64,000 nucleotides of DNA from Lysobacterales bacterium (GTDB taxonomy: Bacteria > Pseudomonadota > Gammaproteobacteria > Xanthomonadales > SZUA-5). The translations under genes and the position numbers were made by a program. The stretch spans positions 95,021 to 159,020 of the forward strand of contig JALHMG010000001.1 of NCBI GenBank assembly GCA_022844135.1, in the 5' to 3' direction. Position 1 is the stretch's first letter. Each line of letters starts with the position of its first letter. The notes under the pieces are model-generated. The model saw only the letters and a list, made by a program, of their open reading frames with translations. It was not told where the DNA came from and did not search any database. Below are positions 1 through 8,707 of the stretch, piece by piece.

Positions 1-504
1 TTTCACGATGGCGACACGCTCCCTCCAGTGGCCTATGCGCGCGAAATCGTATCGACGATCCGCGAGCGCGGCTTTACCGCAGCTTCATTGCAGCGCTTTT
101 TGTTCTATTTGAACGCCTCCGATTCGATCGATGTCCAGCGTTGCGACGCCTGGGCTGGCGCGACGCCGACGATGGTATTCCAGAATTGGAAAGGTGGGAC
201 CATTGCGATCGAGCGTCAGGCGTTTCTCGCCAGCGGCGGATATGACGAGTCGTTCGTCAATTGGGGCGGCGAGGATGACGAGTTCTACGATCGCGTATCG
301 GGAGTCGGACATTGCCGCAACGGCTACCTGCCATTCGTCCACCTTTGGCATGCGCCGCAGGCGCAACGTTACAGCGCAAGCGGCGCAAACGTGCGCGACA
401 AACTCCCGGCGCTATTGCGTATCGAGCGCGCGGCGCGGTGCAACGCGCTGCGCCTGCGCGGGCAGGCAAACTTCGACGGACCACGAACGGAATCCACAGC
501 ATGA
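1..504 (+). CDS. Glycosyltransferase family 2, C-terminal part (5' end outside window)
   Basis: The frame is open from base 1, so the N-terminal nucleotide-sugar binding half is missing; 167 residues are visible. The visible part matches the acceptor-side segment of galactosyltransferase-like GT-A enzymes: a conserved Gly-Gly-Tyr-Asp-Glu stretch followed by NWGGEDDEFYDR, where the WGGED block is the hallmark of the Glyco_transf_7C module. Later comes HLWHAPQ, also typical of the family. The sugar and acceptor cannot be told from the sequence. The stop overlaps the next start as ATGA, tying it to the glycan operon. Confidence 0.8.
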   Translation, partial: FHDGDTLPPVAYAREIVSTIRERGFTAASLQRFLFYLNASDSIDVQRCDAWAGATPTMVFQNWKGGTIAIERQAFLASGGYDESFVNWGGEDDEFYDRVSGVGHCRNGYLPFVHLWHAPQAQRYSASGANVRDKLPALLRIERAARCNALRLRGQANFDGPRTESTA

Positions 505-1511
505 TCGAGCACGGATTGGTTTCCACCATCATTCCCGTGAAAAACAGGCCAGTTCTGGTTCGCGAAGCCATCGACAGCGTGTTGGCGCAGACCTACCGCA
601 ACATCGAAGTCATCGTTGTCGATGATGGTTCCAGCGACAACACACGCGATGTGGTCGGCTCGATGGCGGCACAGTCGTTGGTACCGATTCGCCTGTTTCA
701 GCAGCCTGATCCGGGCCGCGGACCTGGCGCGGTTCGCGAAACCGGCCGGCTGCACGCCCGCGGCGAGTTCATCCAGTATCTGGACAGCGACGACTTGCTG
801 ATGCCGCGGAAGTTCGAGTTACAGGTGGCGAGTTTGCGCGACCGGCCCGATGCTGGCATTTCCTACGGATGGACGCGAGATTTTCGCGATGGCGAGCCGC
901 GGTCGAATACGCCGTGTCGATGGACGGCGCGCAAGTTCGAAGAATTGTTTCCAGCGCTGCTGGTGGATCGCTGGTGGTGCACGGCCACGCCGCTGTATCG
1001 GCGTTCGCTCACCGATCGGATCGGACCGTGGCCAGATGTGCGTTGGGGACAGGATTGGGTTTACGATGCCATCGCCGGTTCGATGCGCACGAAATTGGCC
1101 CACGTCGAGGACTTCGTATCGGAGTTTCGGATTCACGATGGCGACCGACAAACGGGCAAAGGCGACTGGAACTCGCCCGAGCGCCTCTTGTGCTACTGGC
1201 AATACCAATCGGCGCTATACCGCTATGCGCGAATTGCAGGCGTTGAGCCGGGATCGCCAGAAATGCTGCATTCCTCGCGGGTCGACTTCAGTCTGGCACG
1301 ATTGCTCGGGATGGTGGGCGCGACTGATGAGGCCCGCGCGGCCATCGAGCAAGGCATCGCCGCCAGTGGGCCCGCCGCGAGCCGGGATCTTGTGTGGTAT
1401 CGCCGACTGGCGAACGTCGTGGGATGGCAGGTATTAGGTCGCATCAGTTTCGAGCTGGATCGCTTTCGCGGCGGCGCCAGCGCCAAGACGATGAAGTGGT
1501 CCTGGTCTTGA
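501..1511 (+). CDS. Glycosyltransferase family 2
   Basis: A 336-residue GT-A enzyme, started at the ATG that overlaps the upstream stop (ATGA). The N-terminus has the family nucleotide-binding pattern VSTIIPVKNR...VIVVDDGSSDNT, and the metal-binding DXD-type motif appears as YLDSDDLL near residue 100. The C-terminal third is helical and probably contacts the acceptor. A longer frame opens upstream but runs through the previous gene, so the overlap start is preferred. It probably adds one sugar to a lipid-linked surface glycan on the cytoplasmic face; specificity is unknown. Confidence 0.85.
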   Translation: MIEHGLVSTIIPVKNRPVLVREAIDSVLAQTYRNIEVIVVDDGSSDNTRDVVGSMAAQSLVPIRLFQQPDPGRGPGAVRETGRLHARGEFIQYLDSDDLLMPRKFELQVASLRDRPDAGISYGWTRDFRDGEPRSNTPCRWTARKFEELFPALLVDRWWCTATPLYRRSLTDRIGPWPDVRWGQDWVYDAIAGSMRTKLAHVEDFVSEFRIHDGDRQTGKGDWNSPERLLCYWQYQSALYRYARIAGVEPGSPEMLHSSRVDFSLARLLGMVGATDEARAAIEQGIAASGPAASRDLVWYRRLANVVGWQVLGRISFELDRFRGGASAKTMKWSWS

Positions 1512-1537
1512 GTCTGTTCTATTCCTGGCGCGCCAGA

Positions 1538-2494
1538 ATGTCGGCGCGAGTTAGAACCCTGGCGCGACGCGCCTCGTCCGCTGCATACGTGCTCGCCTAC
1601 CACGCCGTGCAACATCGGGTCAGCGATCCGGTGCTCGACAGATACGCGCTCGATATTTCCACCTTTCGCCAACACCTGCGCTTCCTCAAGAAACGCCGCA
1701 AACCAATCCGTCTGTCTGAACTTATCGATGCGCTCAGCGACCGGCGTGCGCCAGACCCGCGGTGGTGCGTTCTGACGTTCGACGACGCGCTGCAGTCGCA
1801 AACCACGATTGCCGCGGAGGAGCTCGCCGGTGCCGGCTTCCCGTGGGCGCTCGCCATCCCAGCGGGGTCCATCGAGTCGCGCCAGCCAGTTTGGACCTAC
1901 GCACTGCGGTTGTTATTGCTGGAGCATTGGCAGGGGCCGACCATCCCGCACCCAACGTCTGGCGATGTTGTCATGCCCACTGGTCGTTCTGAGCGCGCGC
2001 AAGCGATCGATGCCATCGTGCGCTGGCTGCGCGATACGGCGAGCGGCGAGCAGCGAGCGCGTTACGTGGATGGCTTGCGTGCGACGTTCGGCGCGGCGCG
2101 TTTCGACGATTGCGTTGCGGCCGATGGGCGCTTCATGCCAGCCCAATGGAGCGCGATTCGGGCGCTCGCCGCCGGTGGCGTCGAATTGCTGGCGCATGGC
2201 TTCGACCACTATCCGTTGAATGCGAATCTTGAACCGCAGTTCCGGCATCGGGAGACAGTCGATTCCAAAGCGCTGATCGAGCAGCGCACGGGCGTGAACG
2301 TCGCCGGGTTTGTTTTGCCGAACGGTATTTCAGATGCCAAGGTCAGATCGGAGATCCAACAGGCCGGTTACGCCGCCTGTTTGACCAGCCAGGCCATGGC
2401 CGTGACCGGAGAAACCGATCGCTTTTCCATTGGTCGACTGGATGCCGATTGTCCACTCGAAATCTTGAGATTGCAGCTTTTCTGGAGGGGGTAA
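1538..2494 (+). CDS. Polysaccharide deacetylase family protein (CE4-like)
   Basis: A 318-residue protein with the NodB-type deacetylase layout: an early VLAYHAV strand, then LTFDDALQS, where the FDD pair corresponds to the catalytic Asp and first metal-ligand Asp, and LLAHGFDHYPLN, which supplies the H-x3-H metal histidines. Family members remove N- or O-acetyl groups from sugars. ATG 1538 is chosen; a TTG at 1508 overlaps the upstream stop as TTGA and, given the pattern of this operon, is a realistic alternative adding ten residues. No signal peptide is evident. Confidence 0.75.
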   Translation: MSARVRTLARRASSAAYVLAYHAVQHRVSDPVLDRYALDISTFRQHLRFLKKRRKPIRLSELIDALSDRRAPDPRWCVLTFDDALQSQTTIAAEELAGAGFPWALAIPAGSIESRQPVWTYALRLLLLEHWQGPTIPHPTSGDVVMPTGRSERAQAIDAIVRWLRDTASGEQRARYVDGLRATFGAARFDDCVAADGRFMPAQWSAIRALAAGGVELLAHGFDHYPLNANLEPQFRHRETVDSKALIEQRTGVNVAGFVLPNGISDAKVRSEIQQAGYAACLTSQAMAVTGETDRFSIGRLDADCPLEILRLQLFWRG

Positions 2495-2495
2495 G

Positions 2496-3251
2496 ATGTT
2501 GGATTCATTGCGTCACCAGTTTCGAAAATTCCGGGCGGCAGGCAATCGCTATGAATGTCCCTTTTGTGGCTTCCGTGCTCGCGAGTTCCTGGAGTTCGGT
2601 CTGCCGTTCCAGGTGCTGCTCGACAAGCAAGTCGTCGGCGGCGGCGTACGCAAGAACGCATTGTGCCCTTCATGCAACGCGATCGACCGGCACCGCTTGC
2701 TCTATCTGTTCCTGAAGAACAAGACCGATATCTTCCAGCGCGCCGCAAAGGTTTTGCATGTCGCGCCAGAGCCGGCCATCCGCGAACGCTTGCTGGCGAC
2801 TGGGCGCATCGACTATTTGAGCGCCGACCTCATTCCCGACGGCGTGATGGTGCAAATGGATATCACGCAAATCCAGTATCCCGACGCGTCGTTCGACGTG
2901 GTGATCTGCAACCATGTACTCGGCAATATCCCGGACGACAGGTTGGCAATGCGCGAAGTCTCGCGCGTCCTGCGGCCGGGCGGCTGGGCGATCCTGCAAG
3001 TGCCGGTGTCCTACACGTCGGCCAAGACCGATGAGGACGCTTCGATTGTCGATCCCAGAGAGCGCGAGAGGCGCTTCGGTGAGGCACATCAAATCAGGAT
3101 TTACGGACCCGACTACGTAGAGCGGCTGCAAAGCGTTGGCTTCAAAGTCAACGATTTTGTGTGGACCCGAGAACCTGAGTCCTTTGGAGGCGCGGACAAT
3201 CGTTACGGACTCAACGCCAACGAGCACGTCTACCAGGTTTTCAAGCCCTGA
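2496..3251 (+). CDS. SAM-dependent methyltransferase with N-terminal zinc ribbon
   Basis: 251 residues. The N-terminus carries two CxxC pairs (YECPFCG near residue 20 and LCPSCN near 60), suggesting a zinc ribbon. A class I methyltransferase fold follows: VLHVAPEP takes the place of the usual glycine-rich motif I, then YLSADL, and a clear post-motif block FDVVICNHVLGNIPDD...VLRPGG. The class I fold is well supported; the substrate is not known, though the operon suggests a sugar. Its ATG follows the preceding stop by one base. Confidence 0.75.
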   Translation: MLDSLRHQFRKFRAAGNRYECPFCGFRAREFLEFGLPFQVLLDKQVVGGGVRKNALCPSCNAIDRHRLLYLFLKNKTDIFQRAAKVLHVAPEPAIRERLLATGRIDYLSADLIPDGVMVQMDITQIQYPDASFDVVICNHVLGNIPDDRLAMREVSRVLRPGGWAILQVPVSYTSAKTDEDASIVDPRERERRFGEAHQIRIYGPDYVERLQSVGFKVNDFVWTREPESFGGADNRYGLNANEHVYQVFKP

Positions 3252-3259
3252 CCGAAGCC

Positions 3260-4216
3260 GTGAGTCGCCCAAAAGTATCCGTGGTGATGAGCGCGTTCAA
3301 CGATGCGCAGCACGTCGATAGCGCTCTCGACAGCGTGCTTGAGCATCAAGATGTCGATATTGAGTGCATCGTTGTCGACGACGGTTCCAGCGATTCGACG
3401 CCAGCCGTGCTGCGCGCTCGCGCCGCGACCGATGCACGCGTGCGTGTTGTGCGTCAGGCCAACAGCGGCTTGACTCAGGCCCTGATCGCCGGCTGCGCGC
3501 TGGCGCGCGGCGAGTACATTGCGCGCCAGGATGCCGACGATGTGTCGCTGCCGGGGCGGCTCGGATTGCAATCGGCGTTGCTCGATGCAAACCGCGAATT
3601 GAGTTTCGTGTCGAGCTGGGCCGAAGTGATGGGGCCTGGCGACGAACCCTTGTTGTTACACAAACGGCCGGCGGGTGCTGCGGCAGCGACTCGGTTACTG
3701 GTGCACGGCCGTTGCGGACCGCCGGGTCACGGCAGCGTGATGATGCGGCGGGCGGCGTACGAACGGGTTGGCGGATATCGATCAAAGTTTTACTATGCGC
3801 AAGACTCGGATTTGTGGTTACGGCTTGCCGAGGTCGGCCAGCTCGATTACGTGCAACGAGCGCTGTATCGCTATCGCATCGCTGCCGAATCGATCAGCGG
3901 ACGGTTGCACGAACACAAGTTGCCGTACGCGCGCCTGATCGATGAGATCCACGCCGCTCGGTTGCGCGGCGAGGACAGCGAGGCGATCTACGAGCGGGCC
4001 GAGCTGACGCGCACATCGACGCAGAACAAGACCAGTTCGGCCGCGACGTCCTACTTCATCGGCCGTTGCCTGCTGGCGCGCCGCGATCCGCGTGCGCGAG
4101 GGTACCTTCGCCGAGCGCTTATCGCAGAGCCGTGGAAGCTGCGTCATCTGGCATCGACAGTGGTCGGCGAAATCTGCGCGCCGTTCTGGCCGCCATTGGG
4201 TCGGCCTCTCGTTTGA
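3260..4216 (+). CDS. Glycosyltransferase family 2
   Basis: 318 residues from a GTG start. The GT-A signature is complete: VSVVMSAFNDAQHVDSALDS, then CIVVDDGSSDSTP, and the DXD region RQDADDVSLPGR. A later HGSVMMRR...GGYR block and an acidic YYAQDSDLWLRL stretch fit the acceptor and catalytic-base region of chain-extending GT2 enzymes. It follows the methyltransferase by eight bases. The transferred sugar cannot be predicted. Confidence 0.85.
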   Translation: MSRPKVSVVMSAFNDAQHVDSALDSVLEHQDVDIECIVVDDGSSDSTPAVLRARAATDARVRVVRQANSGLTQALIAGCALARGEYIARQDADDVSLPGRLGLQSALLDANRELSFVSSWAEVMGPGDEPLLLHKRPAGAAAATRLLVHGRCGPPGHGSVMMRRAAYERVGGYRSKFYYAQDSDLWLRLAEVGQLDYVQRALYRYRIAAESISGRLHEHKLPYARLIDEIHAARLRGEDSEAIYERAELTRTSTQNKTSSAATSYFIGRCLLARRDPRARGYLRRALIAEPWKLRHLASTVVGEICAPFWPPLGRPLV

Positions 4217-5376
4217 GAATACTCTTCGCCGCCGATGTGCATCCGAACCCGGATTCCGGGGCTGCGGGTACCGAGTGGCAGACGATCGCGAGCTTGCGTG
4301 AGCTCGGCCATGAGGTCGACACGATCTGGGCCGAGGACTTGGGTCGGCGTATTCAACACGGCAATCTGCACTACCTGTTGGAGTTGCCGCTGCGCTATCG
4401 CCAGGTGATCGCACAGCGCTGCGAGCGGCGCGAGTTCGACGTGTTGCATGTGAATCAAGGGCATTGCTACCTCGCGGCGCTCGACCATCGAAAGCGCAAT
4501 CGGCGCAGTGTTTTCGTTTGCCGCAGTCATGGCCTGGATGACCACATGGAGCGCGTGCTCGCGCCATGGCGTCGGCGGCTGGGTGTCGATGCACCATCGG
4601 GTGCGCGCCGCCTGGTCAGCTCGTTATTGTGGCGTGCGTTGGCGCGCCACGATCGTCTCGCCTATCGCTACGCAGATGGTGTCCTGGTGAGCGCCAGCCA
4701 TGACGCCGAATACCTGACGCAAACAATGCGGGTGGCGCCCGAGCGCGTTGCGGCAGTTGCTCAGGCGCCCGCGTCGGCCTTTGTTGCCAGAGACGCAACA
4801 CCGATGACAGCGACGCGCGCTCGCAAATTGTTGCATGTCGGCGGTTTCGCTTACTGGAAGGGCGTCCACGCCGTGGCGCAGGCGGCCAATCTGCTCCTGC
4901 CCGGCGCGCCGGATGCAACGCTGACCTGGGTGTGCCGCGAGGAAGAGCACGAAAAGGTCTTGACGCTTCTTGCACCAACAGTCCGGGCACAAGTGGCGTT
5001 GCGGCCCTGGGTTTCGCAATTGGAGTTGTGCCGGATTTACGATGACCATGGCATTTTTCTCGCGCCGTCCTTATTCGAAGGATTCGGCAAAGTTTTCCTG
5101 GAGGCGATGGCTCGTGGTCTGATCGTCATCGGGACCGCCACTGGCGGCATGCGCGACATCATCCGTCCCGATCAAAATGGGTTCATTGTGCCGTTTCATG
5201 ATCCGCAAGCCCTGGTTGCTGCTGTTCGTTGTTGCTGGGAGCGACCGGATGCCAGCAATCGAATGTCGACCGCTGCGGCAGGGCGTGCACGCGAATACGC
5301 GTGGCAGCGGACCGCATCGGAGATCGTCGCGTTTTACCGCCGTCTCGCAAAGCTGAGAGCGGCCGATGCTCGCTAA
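4213..5376 (+). CDS. Glycosyltransferase family 4
   Basis: 387 residues. A TTG that overlaps the upstream stop (TTGA) is used as start because it gives the canonical GT-B N-terminus [20 protein letters not shown]; a longer upstream frame would run inside the previous gene. The C-terminal Rossmann domain contains [13 protein letters not shown] and the retaining-GT4 E-x7-E region [19 protein letters not shown], followed by a TATGG loop. This is the GT-B architecture of retaining nucleotide-sugar transferases. It is translationally coupled to both neighbours. Confidence 0.85.
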   Translation: MRILFAADVHPNPDSGAAGTEWQTIASLRELGHEVDTIWAEDLGRRIQHGNLHYLLELPLRYRQVIAQRCERREFDVLHVNQGHCYLAALDHRKRNRRSVFVCRSHGLDDHMERVLAPWRRRLGVDAPSGARRLVSSLLWRALARHDRLAYRYADGVLVSASHDAEYLTQTMRVAPERVAAVAQAPASAFVARDATPMTATRARKLLHVGGFAYWKGVHAVAQAANLLLPGAPDATLTWVCREEEHEKVLTLLAPTVRAQVALRPWVSQLELCRIYDDHGIFLAPSLFEGFGKVFLEAMARGLIVIGTATGGMRDIIRPDQNGFIVPFHDPQALVAAVRCCWERPDASNRMSTAAAGRAREYAWQRTASEIVAFYRRLAKLRAADAR

Positions 5377-5929
5377 GCAGCTGTATGCGGCATTCGAATG
5401 GTGGCGTATCGCGTGTTGCCGATTGCGTGTTTACCTCTGGCGACTCCGTGGCGGCACCCGCATCCATCCAAAGTGTCTGATTGGCGGTGGTGTCCGCATC
5501 GAACGCCCATGGTTGGTTGCGTTGGGTCAGCGATGCGTGCTGCAGCGCGATGTCTGGTTGAATGTCGGCGGCAGCGAGGCTCGGTTTGAGCTGGGCGACT
5601 ATGGATTCGTTGGTCGCGGCGTAGAGATCGAAGTCAGTACGTCCGTGGTCATCGGTAGCGGAGCGTTGATCGCGCCGGGTGTGTTCATGACCGACCACAA
5701 TCACAGTACAAGCGCCGGTGCGCCGATGTTTGAGCAGCCGTGCATTGCCTCACCGATCCGCATTGGCGATGATGTTTGGATTGGCGCGAACGCCGTTGTC
5801 TTGCCCGGCGTTTCGATCGGCGATGGGGCGGTGATAGCGGCGGGTGCGGTCGTCAACAAAGACGTCCCGCCACGTGCCATTGTGGGTGGGGTTCCCGCCC
5901 GCATCCTCCGATTCCGAGATTCACCATGA
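5366..5929 (+). CDS. Hexapeptide-repeat (LbH) acyltransferase
   Basis: 187 residues with many left-handed beta-helix hexads, such as [20 protein letters not shown] and [31 protein letters not shown], ending in [10 protein letters not shown]. The catalytic-type histidine lies in the MTDHNHS loop. This is the WcaF/NodL style of sugar O-acetyltransferase, probably using acetyl-CoA. It overlaps the preceding glycosyltransferase by 11 bases. The acetylated residue is unknown. Confidence 0.85.
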   Translation: MLAKQLYAAFEWWRIACCRLRVYLWRLRGGTRIHPKCLIGGGVRIERPWLVALGQRCVLQRDVWLNVGGSEARFELGDYGFVGRGVEIEVSTSVVIGSGALIAPGVFMTDHNHSTSAGAPMFEQPCIASPIRIGDDVWIGANAVVLPGVSIGDGAVIAAGAVVNKDVPPRAIVGGVPARILRFRDSP

Positions 5930-6792
5930 GCCATTTCGCCGTTCGCGCAGTCAGTTTCTTTAATCGGTTTGGCACGCTGCCAAGAGTCCAGCGCGTCTTC
6001 GCCAAAACACCTCCTGGGACCCTGGCAGAGCGCGCCCTGTTCGGCGCAATCCAAGTTCTCGACATCGGCCGCAGCGACGCTCAACGGCTGCTGCTGGTCG
6101 AGGGCGAGCGGTTTGTCGAGGAACGCCATTTGCTCCGACGACTGCTGAGCCCGGGCATGACGGTGGTCGATGTCGGAGCCAACATCGGCTACTACTTGCT
6201 ACTCGCCAAACAATGCTGCGGCACATCGGCTCGCGTGATCTGCATCGAACCCTCACAGGAGAATTTGCCTGAGTTGAAAGCGACCATGGCACGCAACGCC
6301 CTGAGTAACGTGGTGCTCCACGAAGTGGCATTGGGCGATGCCGACGGCGAAGTCGGATTGCGTGCGGGAATCAACAGTGGCGTTGTCGAAGGCAATGGCG
6401 GCGAGTACCGGGTGCCCATTCGCCGTTTGGATCGTCTGGTGGCCGAGAAGGTGGATTTCATCAAGATCGATGTCGAAGGCTTCGAGGGCCAGGTGTTGAG
6501 CGGTGCGGAAGCGCTGTTAGAGCAATGGCGGCCGGTCGTTTTCCTCGAACTGCATCCGCACATCACCAAGCGATTCGGATACTCCTGTCGCAACATCCTG
6601 GACAGTTTGGGTCGCCACTACAGCAATATCGAGCTGTTCCACAAACCGCAATCGCGGGGCGTCTGGGGAAAGCTCGCACTGCGGTATGGCCTGGGCGACC
6701 CGGTCGTGCCGGTCGCAGACGCCGCAGCCTATGTCGAGCGTCATGATGGCAGCGACGAGCCCCACACCTATTGGGCGGTTTGCCGACCATGA
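5926..6792 (+). CDS. FkbM family methyltransferase
   Basis: 288 residues, started at the ATGA overlap. Motif I is [11 protein letters not shown], the acidic motif is [10 protein letters not shown], and the FkbM hallmark [15 protein letters not shown] is followed by VFLELHPH. Members O-methylate small molecules or sugars. In this cluster a glycan O-methylation role is the simplest inference. About 60 residues before motif I are not assigned to a known domain. Confidence 0.85.
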   Translation: MSHFAVRAVSFFNRFGTLPRVQRVFAKTPPGTLAERALFGAIQVLDIGRSDAQRLLLVEGERFVEERHLLRRLLSPGMTVVDVGANIGYYLLLAKQCCGTSARVICIEPSQENLPELKATMARNALSNVVLHEVALGDADGEVGLRAGINSGVVEGNGGEYRVPIRRLDRLVAEKVDFIKIDVEGFEGQVLSGAEALLEQWRPVVFLELHPHITKRFGYSCRNILDSLGRHYSNIELFHKPQSRGVWGKLALRYGLGDPVVPVADAAAYVERHDGSDEPHTYWAVCRP

Positions 6793-7706
6793 CCCCGCTG
6801 CCGCTCTCGGTTGCGATCCCAACCTTCGGCCGCGACTCGGTGTTGACGGACACGATTACCGCATTGCTGGCACAACAACCGCCTGCAGCTGAAATTCTCA
6901 TTGTCGATCAAACGCCATCGCACGAGCCCGAGACCGAGCGACGTTTGCAACAGTGGCACACGCAGGGCGCAATCCGCTGGATTCGCAAGGAACGACCGTC
7001 GCAACCCGCCGCGCTGAACGACGCGCTGGTACAGGCGACTCAGCCTTTCGTGCTGATGCTCGATGACGACATCCGCATCGATCCTGGCTTCCTGGCCGCA
7101 CATCTCGACGGTTTCTCTGACGACGATGTGTGGATGGTGGTGGGGCAAGTGCTGCAGCCGGGCGAGCAGCCGCTCGCCGGACCGGTGGCGCGCGATCACG
7201 GGCCCATGGCCGATCTGCAGTTCCCGTTTTGCAGCGCCGAGCCGGCTTGGATCAGCAATGGCATGAGCGGCAATATGACCGTGCGCCGCGAGCGCATTCT
7301 GGCCCTCGGTGCGTTCGATGAGAACTTCACGCCGCCGGTGTCGTATCGATTCGATACCGAGATGTGCAAACGCCTGACGCGTGCCGGCGGTCGAATCCGC
7401 TTTCAGCCCAGCGCCCGCATCTACCATTTGCGCGCCGAACGCGGCGGTACGCGGTCCGTCGGCAGCCATTTGAATTCTGCCTCGCCGGTCCATGGGGTAG
7501 GCGACTATTACTTTGCGCTGCGCCAGGGAATCTCAGGGCCAATGTTGCGTTACCTGCTGCGCCGCCCTATTCGCGAAGTCTGTACGCGCTATCACCTGCG
7601 GCGTCCGTGGTGGATTCCGGTCAAGCTGCTCGGCGAGCTGCGGGCGATGCTGATGGCACTGCAATTGTTGGCGCGCGGCCCGGCCTACCCGAATACTCAG
7701 CGATGA
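6789..7706 (+). CDS. Glycosyltransferase family 2
   Basis: 305 residues. The N-terminal pattern LSVAIPTFGRDSVLTDT, then EILIVDQTPS, and the DXD-like metal site LMLDDDIRIDPGF are present. An NGMSGNMTVRRER...GAFDENF block precedes a short acidic FDTEMCKRL motif typical of rhamnosyl- or galactosyl-type GT2 proteins, though specificity is not certain. The C-terminus is basic and may be membrane-associated. It is linked by ATGA overlaps on both sides. Confidence 0.85.
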   Translation: MTPLPLSVAIPTFGRDSVLTDTITALLAQQPPAAEILIVDQTPSHEPETERRLQQWHTQGAIRWIRKERPSQPAALNDALVQATQPFVLMLDDDIRIDPGFLAAHLDGFSDDDVWMVVGQVLQPGEQPLAGPVARDHGPMADLQFPFCSAEPAWISNGMSGNMTVRRERILALGAFDENFTPPVSYRFDTEMCKRLTRAGGRIRFQPSARIYHLRAERGGTRSVGSHLNSASPVHGVGDYYFALRQGISGPMLRYLLRRPIREVCTRYHLRRPWWIPVKLLGELRAMLMALQLLARGPAYPNTQR

Positions 7707-8707
7707 GGCGCGGCACAATCCTGGTGACGGGCGCGGCCGGTTTCATCGGCTCGCACACCGTGCTTGCGTTGTGGGAGCGCGGCTTCGATGTGGTCGGCCT
7801 TGACGACTACTCCAACGCCGAGCGTTCCGTGGTGGCGCGCATCGAAGCGCTGGGACACCGAACGCTGACGATGATCGAGGGCGACGTGCGCGATGGCGAT
7901 AGTCTTGCCGCGGCATTGCGCGCGCCGGATATCGTCGGCGCTATTCATTTCGCAGCTCGCAAGTCGATCGAAGAATCGTTTCTGGAGACGCGGTCGTACT
8001 ACGACGTCAACGTGGCGGGAACGCTTGCGGTTCTGCAGCAATGCCAGCGTGCCGGCGTGAACGCACTGGTCTTCAGCAGTTCGGCAACTGTGTACGACCC
8101 TGCGCAGCCCGCACCGGTAAGCGAAACTGGTCGAACGCTAGGCGCCAGCCCATATGGCCGCAGCAAGCTCATCGGCGAGCGCATGCTGCGCGACGCCGCG
8201 CAGGCGAACGGTCAGCGCTATGCGATCTTGCGCTATTTCAACCCGGTCGGTGCCCACCCTGGCGGCTCCATTGGCGAAAACCCGCGTGGACGGCCCGGAA
8301 ATTTAATGCCAGTCGTATGTCGGGTTGCGGCCCGCCGCCAGTCGCAGTTGTCGGTGTTCGGCAACGACTATCCAACCATCGATGGCACCGGCGTGCGCGA
8401 CTATGTGCATGTGCAGGACGTCGCTGAGGCCCACGTCCACGCGTTGGAGGCGTTGATTGAGGGTCGTGAGGCCTTGTCGTTGAACATCGGCACCGGGCGC
8501 GGCACCAGCGTGCTGACCTTGGTCGATGCCTTCGAGCGCGCCAATGGGGTGCGCGTGCCGTTCGCAATCGCGCCGCGCCGTCAGGGTGATGTCGCGGCGA
8601 TGGTTGCGAATGTCGATCAGGCCGCGCTCAGCATCGGCTGGCGCGCAAAACGCGATCTCGAGGCGATGTGCCGCGATGCGTGGCGCTTCGCACAAACGCT
8701 GGCGTGA
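7703..8707 (+). CDS. galE: UDP-glucose 4-epimerase (GalE-type)
   Basis: 334 residues. An extended-SDR enzyme: NAD-binding ILVTGAAGFIGSHT at the N-terminus, the catalytic FSSSATVYD serine/threonine region, the SPYGRSKL Tyr-x3-Lys pair, and RYFNPVGAHPGG plus GVRDYVHVQDVAEAHV, typical of GalE. It should interconvert UDP-Glc and UDP-Gal, or the N-acetyl forms. A second galE-type gene lies at 22755, so the two may differ in substrate. It starts at an ATGA overlap. Confidence 0.85.
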   Translation: MRRGTILVTGAAGFIGSHTVLALWERGFDVVGLDDYSNAERSVVARIEALGHRTLTMIEGDVRDGDSLAAALRAPDIVGAIHFAARKSIEESFLETRSYYDVNVAGTLAVLQQCQRAGVNALVFSSSATVYDPAQPAPVSETGRTLGASPYGRSKLIGERMLRDAAQANGQRYAILRYFNPVGAHPGGSIGENPRGRPGNLMPVVCRVAARRQSQLSVFGNDYPTIDGTGVRDYVHVQDVAEAHVHALEALIEGREALSLNIGTGRGTSVLTLVDAFERANGVRVPFAIAPRRQGDVAAMVANVDQAALSIGWRAKRDLEAMCRDAWRFAQTLA